Origin: Saprospiraceae bacterium
GTDB lineage: Bacteria; Bacteroidota; Bacteroidia; Chitinophagales; Saprospiraceae
Reading direction: 5' to 3'
DNA: 64,000 bases
Assembly: GCA_016717145.1 (NCBI GenBank)
Contig: JADKGD010000074.1
Span: forward strand, 109,504-173,503
In this document: positions 59,798 to 64,000 of the stretch, piece by piece
Layout of the letters: each line of letters opens with the position of its first letter
Position numbering within the stretch: the first letter of the stretch is position 1
Notes under the pieces: model-generated
The model's database searches: none
The model's input: only the letters and a program-made list of their open reading frames with translations
What the model was told of the DNA's origin: nothing
Program-made: the position numbers and the translations under genes

Positions 59798-60112
59798 ATG
59801 ATCTTATTTTTTGTACTTCAAGGAGGAGCAAGCAGTTTGCTGAATTTCCTCTTTCCGGCGCTATTATTAGCATTTTTTTATTTCTTTTTTATAAGACCCC
59901 AGGTTACAAAACAGAAACAACAAGCTGCGTTTGCGGCTAATCTACAGAAAGGTGACGAAGTGGTTACTGCCAGTGGAATCATAGGACAAATAAGCAAAAT
60001 AGAAGATGACGCTATAAGCCTACAAATAGATCCAAAAACCTTTATCAGGGTTGTACCAAGTGCGGTTTCAAAGGAAATGACGGAAGCATATAAAGGCAAA
60101 ACTAAAGTTTAG
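59798..60112 (+). CDS. yajC: Preprotein translocase subunit YajC
   Basis: 104-aa single-pass inner-membrane protein of the Sec accessory complex. One N-terminal helix (about 13-32), then FFIRPQVTKQKQQ and the conserved LQKGDEVVTASGIIGQISKI. No secDF follows; the next gene is convergent. Confidence 0.93.
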   Translation: MILFFVLQGGASSLLNFLFPALLLAFFYFFFIRPQVTKQKQQAAFAANLQKGDEVVTASGIIGQISKIEDDAISLQIDPKTFIRVVPSAVSKEMTEAYKGKTKV

Positions 60113-60143
60113 CATTATATGTCATTTGATAAAGTGCTGATAG

Positions 60144-60986
60144 TCAATTAGTATTGTCAATTTGTTTTATTCCTGAATCACTTAACTCTATTAAGCGTTG
60201 CTTGAATAAATTTCCTATACTTTGTTTGAATACTTTTTTGCTGATGCCAAATATTTTATAAATGACTTCAGGATCCGTTTTATCATTATATGGTAAGCTG
60301 CCACCTGCATGACTTATTTTATCAAGAATATTCTGAGCAATATGATCAATTTTGCCGTACCCTGGTTTTTCTAAAGTCAGATCAATCTTATTATCATCTC
60401 TCAATTTCTTAATATAACCCAGACACTTTTGCCCGGTGGTTAATTTTTTAAACACTTCATTTTTATATAATATCCCGAGGCTTTCCCCATTAATTATTGC
60501 ATTATAACCAATATCAGATTGTGTCCATATCATTAAATTGACTTCCTGATTAATTTCAAATTTTGGAATGTCTATATTAAGGAATTTTTCCAGTTTCATT
60601 GATGCCGTAATTCGTTCTGTCAGTGCATCGACATAAACATATACTACATATGATTTACCTTCTTCCATTTTTACTCTTTGTTCACTAAAGGGAACAAATA
60701 ATTCTTTCATGATGCCCCAATTTAAAAAAGCACCTATGTTTTCGACTTTATTTACCTTCAAATATGCACATTCTCCAACCTGAGCAAAAGGTTCTTCTGT
60801 AGTGGCTACATATCTTTCTTCACCATCAAGATATACAAATACATCCATAAAATCGCCGATTAGTTGGGTTGGAGTTGTGTATCTTTTTGGGATCAATATT
60901 TCTCCAAGATTTTTACCATCAAGATAATATCCAAAATCAACCTTTCTGGCTATTTCCAAATTATTTTTTCTCCCAAGTTCTACCAC
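60144..60986 (-). CDS. CvfB-like S1-domain RNA-binding protein
   Basis: About 280 aa. GTG 60986 gives VVELGRKNNLEIARKVDFGY, matching the family start; an upstream ORF extension would read into the insertion sequence. S1-like modules include VDFGYYLDGKNLGEILIPKR and VENIGAFLNWGIMKELFVPF, with a C-terminal winged-helix (YKIFGISKKVFKQSIGNL). CvfB-type proteins bind RNA and affect virulence-gene expression in Firmicutes; the role here is unknown. Its promoter abuts the IS element. Confidence 0.85.
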   Translation of the reverse strand: MVELGRKNNLEIARKVDFGYYLDGKNLGEILIPKRYTTPTQLIGDFMDVFVYLDGEERYVATTEEPFAQVGECAYLKVNKVENIGAFLNWGIMKELFVPFSEQRVKMEEGKSYVVYVYVDALTERITASMKLEKFLNIDIPKFEINQEVNLMIWTQSDIGYNAIINGESLGILYKNEVFKKLTTGQKCLGYIKKLRDDNKIDLTLEKPGYGKIDHIAQNILDKISHAGGSLPYNDKTDPEVIYKIFGISKKVFKQSIGNLFKQRLIELSDSGIKQIDNTN

Positions 60987-61005
60987 ATTGATGATTTTAT
61001 TTCGG

Positions 61006-61013
61006 CAAAGATA
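61006..61013 (-). promoter_or_regulatory. -7 box TATCTTTG for the S1-domain gene
   Basis: Exact TAnnTTTG match on the minus strand, 20 bp before GTG 60986. A TTTG at 61032-61035 (minus strand), 18 bp away, can serve as -33 box; it lies in the loop of the terminator hairpin. Confidence 0.55.
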
Positions 61014-61050
61014 AAAATAAAAAGGAGTCAGACAAAAAATGTCTGACTCC
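61010..61050 (-). terminator. Hairpin terminator at the IS boundary
   Basis: GGAGTCAGAC (61024-61033) and GTCTGACTCC (61041-61050) form a perfect 10-bp stem with a 7-nt loop; on the minus strand it is followed by TTTTTATTTTT. Without the IS it would lie about 25 bp past the stop of the adhesin gene at 62384, so it was that gene's terminator. Confidence 0.8.
61042..61050. repeat. Left target-site duplication
   Basis: TCTGACTCC directly abuts the left inverted repeat and recurs at 62350-62358. It forms the outer part of the terminator stem. Confidence 0.9.
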
Positions 61051-61070
61051 GTGTGTATAACAAATTGCAC
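61051..61070. repeat. IS left inverted repeat
   Basis: GTGTGTATAACAAATTGCAC, identical to the reverse complement of 62330-62349. Confidence 0.95.
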
Positions 61071-61088
61071 AGAAATAAAAAAAAGTAT

Positions 61089-61096
61089 TAAATTTG
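61089..61096 (+). promoter_or_regulatory. IS promoter -7 box TAAATTTG
   Basis: Exact TAnnTTTG match 38 bp before the transposase ATG at 61135. The element seems adapted to a Bacteroidota host. Confidence 0.5.
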
Positions 61097-61134
61097 TCTT
61101 ACCTGAGTATTATTAATCAATAAAAGAATTGAAG

Positions 61135-62330
61135 ATGGACACTAAAGATCAAATTTTAGAATCCATCCTGAGAAGTGTTAGAACCGAAGTTAGTACATTT
61201 TTAGATCAAGAATCGGGAATTAAATGCCCAATTGAGTATGAGCTAAAGCTTATTGAAGTAAGTAGGAATTTTGCCAGAACGTTGCTTGAGAAATCACAAG
61301 GTAAAATTCCAAAGAGTAGGAACTCAAAAAAAAAGTAATCACCTATTTTGGTAAATTAGTTTTAAAGAAGAGTCACGTGTTATGTGGTGGCACCAAAAAG
61401 TTTGCCATTTCGCGATACTTACAAGTGTTGCTTTGTTTATTGGGCCAAAGTAAGGTATTTGAAGAAGCTAGCGAATTGCTAGACAAGCTTGTAGGACTTA
61501 AAATCAGCGGTATGCAAATACAAAGAGTAAGTGAGTATTATGGAGCGCAGTTAGATCCTGCTATAAATCGCAATATCGAGAGTTGTATTCCTAAGTTAGC
61601 AGATGTTAAAAAAGAAGATGCGGTATATGTAATGACGGATGGAAGTATGCTGCTTACACGGGATGAAAAATGGAAAGAGGTAAAACTTGCCAGAATATTC
61701 ACGCACGATAGCATCTTAAAAGTAAGTGATAAAAGGTCAGAAATTAGAGATTCGGTGTATGTAAGTCACATGGGTGGAGTAGGAGTATTTTTACCAAAAT
61801 TAGAACGCCATTTAATTGGATATAAGAACAAGGTTATAATAGGAGATGGAGCGAAATGGATATGGAACTGGGCAGAAGACAATTATCCAGGCGCGACACA
61901 AATACTAGACTTTTTTCATGCCAAAGAAAAATTAGTACTCTTAGTAAAATTATTTTTAAAAGAGCAAGAACGGCAAAATTGGATTGACATTCAATGTAAG
62001 CTGTTGATGGAAGATAAGGTACATCAAGTGATGGAGAATATGAAAAGGTTAAGGTGTAAGAGCGAAGAAGCAAAAGAAATAAAAGAAAAAACGCTTCATT
62101 ATTATGAAGAACATGAAGAAAGGATGTTCTATAAAACATATAGGGACAGAGGTTTACTCATAGGTTCAGGCCCAATAGAAGCAGCCCATAGGAGTGTATT
62201 ACAATCACGAATGAAACTCTCTGGACAAAAATGGAGTATAAAGGGTGTAAATGCGATAGCCAACTTGAGATGCTTATACAAGAGCAACTCATGGCATATT
62301 CTTGAAAAATTTGTTAATGCAGCGGCTTAG
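61135..62330 (+). CDS. ISKra4-family transposase, read through a -1 shift at A9
   Basis: The first part (from ATG 61135) ends ...SRNSKKK and stops at TAA 61336-61338. A nine-A run at 61326-61334 allows a -1 shift into a frame that is open without a stop and reads KKKVITYFGKLVLKKSHVLC, the usual family context. Joined length is about 398 aa. DDE-type residues are visible: Asp in YVMTDGS, Asp in IIGDGAKWIWN, Glu in GSGPIEAAHRSV. The shift may be programmed or a homopolymer error. Confidence 0.85.
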
Positions 62331-62349
62331 TGCAATTTGTTATACACAC
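62330..62349. repeat. IS right inverted repeat
   Basis: Perfect reverse complement of the left repeat; its first base is the last base of the transposase TAG. Confidence 0.95.
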
Positions 62350-62358
62350 TCTGACTCC
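62350..62358. repeat. Right target-site duplication
   Basis: TCTGACTCC, identical to 61042-61050. Confidence 0.9.
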
Positions 62359-62383
62359 TCAAAAATATAATGTTAAAATAATT

Positions 62384-64000
62384 TTATCTGATTACTATAA
62401 ATCTTCGGGCAAAATTAAAATTATTACCTTTCACATTTAAAAAATAAATCCCTGCAGGCAATCTACTTACATCAAGTCTTTCACTAATGTTTCCATCATA
62501 TTTTTTTGTCATTACATTTGACCCAAGTCCATTTATCACTTGTACTTGTGAAGACATGTTATGTATAAACGATACAGATATGTCAAGTAAATTTGATACT
62601 GGATTTGGAAAGATATTGAATTGATTCAAATATTTTGACTCATCTAATCCAGAAGCATTCTCTACAACAAATGGGCCGATCAATTTTGAACAATTCCTTA
62701 GAGTCAGTAACAACATCAAGTATAACTTCCAGCACCTACGTCCACAAGGTTTTGTGTCGTTTGTCCATTCGACCAAAGGTAGTTATAACTCCATTACCTC
62801 CATCTGTCAGCAACATTCACACCGCCTATATTCTGATTGTTTGCATCATTAATTATAAATGAAGAATTTATAACGATAGCTGTAGGCTGAGAAATATCAA
62901 TTATAGAAAATACAACATTATTAGCAGCATCTATTACTTCAACACTATACTCACCAATTTCCAATCCAGTTAAGCTAGCTTCACTTGACACAAAGTTATT
63001 AGGTCCTGACCATACTACTGGGAATGGTGCAAGACCGCCAAAAATGTTCACTGATGCAGTACCATTACCTGATCCAAAACAAGAAGCATCAGTTGCATTT
63101 ACAGATACCGTCAATATACTCGATACGGTAAATGATTGCGCTCCCGTATTAGCTCCACAATCATTTGTAACTGTCAGACTTTTATACATTATACTCATTG
63201 GAAGTATATAACGTCGTAGTATTGGCTTGAGTACTTGTGGTTCCATTTCCAAAATCCCATAAATATGAATTGTTTGGTGCTATACTAGAAGTATTGGCAG
63301 TCAATAACGCGGTTTCAACAAGTGTCACTTCAAACAGAGCAGATGGAGCCTGAGATATTTCATTTACTGTTTTGCTCTGAGTTACCGAACAACCGGAAGC
63401 AAGATTTGTAACTGATAAAGTATAAGTACCTTCTTCAGATACAGTAACAATTAATGAATTTTGACCCGAAATGATAGATCCGTTTTGCGTAGACCAGATA
63501 TAGCTATATTCACTTTCATTGCCAATAATGGTAGCCGTTACATTAACCTGCTGAACAGTACAAGTTAAAATATCCGGATCTGCAATATCCATTTGAGGGA
63601 AATCATTTGACACTTCAACTGTGGAAGTAGCAATAGAAGTACATCCATTATTTCCGGTTGCGGGGGTGACAACGTGGGGCCTCCTGATTAACCGTAATAC
63701 ACGATGCCGTATTATTGTCATATTTAACGTTCCTTGGCTTTGCATTTGTTGTTGCACAAATTTGAACTTCAGGTTGTGCATGTGAATAGGTGAAGGAGGA
63801 AGACTGCCTGGTGGAACAACAATATTCCCCCGATCGAACTGTCTTGAACCATTTGTTGTACAACCATTTATTACGTGTTTTATGCTCACTCCTAGGTTGC
63901 TTCATACCTTGCTGGTTTACAATCGGTCGTTCAAAGTGTTTGGAACCACTTACCCAATGTTTCGGTTGGCGGTCGCCCTTGCATACGTAAAATTACTTCC
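62384..64000 (-). CDS. 3' part of a large SprB/PKD-like adhesin with T9SS sorting domain, heavily frameshifted
   Basis: The 5' end lies beyond the window. Recognisable pieces in order: Ig/PKD-like repeats (YSYIWSTQNGSIISGQNSL, EGTYTLSVTNLASGCSVTQ, a PKD strand NNSYLWDFGNGTTST), a SprB-type repeat (ATDASCFGSGNGTASVNIFG ... GEYSVEVIDAANNVV), then a T9SS type A sorting domain (IFPNPVSNLLDISVSF to RRFIVIR). At least four or five frame changes occur between 62640 and 63900. Such proteins are surface adhesins or gliding-related. The ragged frames increase toward the window edge, as at a poorly covered contig end. Confidence 0.8.

Larger units (their letters stand above)
61051..62349 (+). mobile_element. 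ISKra4-family insertion sequence, 1299 bp
   Basis: Bounded by perfect 20-bp inverted repeats GTGTGTATAACAAATTGCAC (61051-61070 and reverse complement 62330-62349) and 9-bp direct repeats. It has one transposase read in two overlapping phases and its own -7 box TAAATTTG at 61089-61096. Intact ends and identical target duplications indicate recent insertion. The transposase stop codon overlaps the right repeat by one base. Confidence 0.92.

Noticed and set aside
61024..61050. Hairpin as part of the insertion sequence
   Set aside because: Only the 9 bp TCTGACTCC recur on the right side, and the 20-bp inverted repeats start inside them. The hairpin therefore belongs to the target.
60987..61070. 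N-terminal extension of the S1-domain protein from a start inside the IS
   Set aside because: The extra residues are a translation of the IS end and the terminator and lie upstream of the predicted promoter. GTG 60986 matches the family start.
1..64000. Classical defence system (restriction-modification, CBASS, toxin-antitoxin)
   Set aside because: No nuclease, methyltransferase, CD-NTase or toxin-antitoxin pair was recognised. The SatD cyclase-like motifs are noted separately and are not evidence of defence.

Overview
The window looks like a chromosomal piece of an AT-rich member of the Bacteroidota, possibly near Saprospiria (the rank below phylum is a guess). The evidence is SusC/SusD outer-membrane proteins, type IX secretion (T9SS) C-terminal sorting domains, SprB/PKD-like adhesin repeats, a BshC bacillithiol enzyme, many TAnnTTTG -7 boxes, and little sign of Shine-Dalgarno sequences. 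No tRNA, rRNA or CRISPR array was recognised.

Layout. 0-8 kb: aroK, a SusD/SusC pair and a divergent T9SS-secreted protein made of five SusE/F-like glucan-binding-type domains. 8-12.5 kb: aroC, a membrane-anchored subtilase, a photolyase and a small TPR protein. 12.5-17 kb: etfBA, a damaged P-type cation ATPase and an orphan 144-aa protein. 17-22.7 kb: an SMP-30-like lipoprotein, fabI, cysS, a glutaminyl cyclase and a truncated Omp28-like T9SS protein. 22.8-28.7 kb: five closely spaced minus-strand genes (satD, DUF3307, TonB receptor, TIM-barrel isomerase, MFS) headed by three identical-type palindromes at exactly 28-bp spacing. 28.7-35 kb: isomerase plus Gfo/Idh/MocA oxidoreductase, then acs, a small membrane protein and an MHS transporter. 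35-38 kb: pnp and rpsO with clear terminators. 38-49 kb: outer-membrane barrel protein, dienelactone hydrolase, bshC, accD, CotH/lamin-tail T9SS protein, panB, mltG. 49-60 kb: uvrB, acyl-CoA carboxylase beta, HtrA protease, dapF, a FecI/FecR/STN-TonB receptor set and yajC. 60-64 kb: a CvfB-like S1 protein, an ISKra4-type insertion sequence with perfect inverted repeats and a 9-bp target duplication, and the 3' end of a large SprB/PKD adhesin.

How it fits together. Much of the window concerns surface nutrient capture and secretion: TonB receptors, SusD, SusE-like domains and T9SS cargo. Seven predicted signal peptides have Gln immediately after the likely cleavage site, and a glutaminyl cyclase that would cap such N-termini is encoded here. 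Housekeeping genes (shikimate pathway, fatty-acid, pantothenate and DAP synthesis, RNA decay, DNA repair) are interspersed.

The best candidate for something undescribed is the satD-led gene run. Its first protein carries a nucleotidyl-cyclase-like motif pair and a C-terminal helix-turn-helix, and the first palindrome overlaps its predicted -33 region. The sequence also carries a dozen or more single-base indels, mostly in homopolymers and often in genes expected to be essential. They look like sequencing or assembly error, so 'broken' genes should be read with that in mind.
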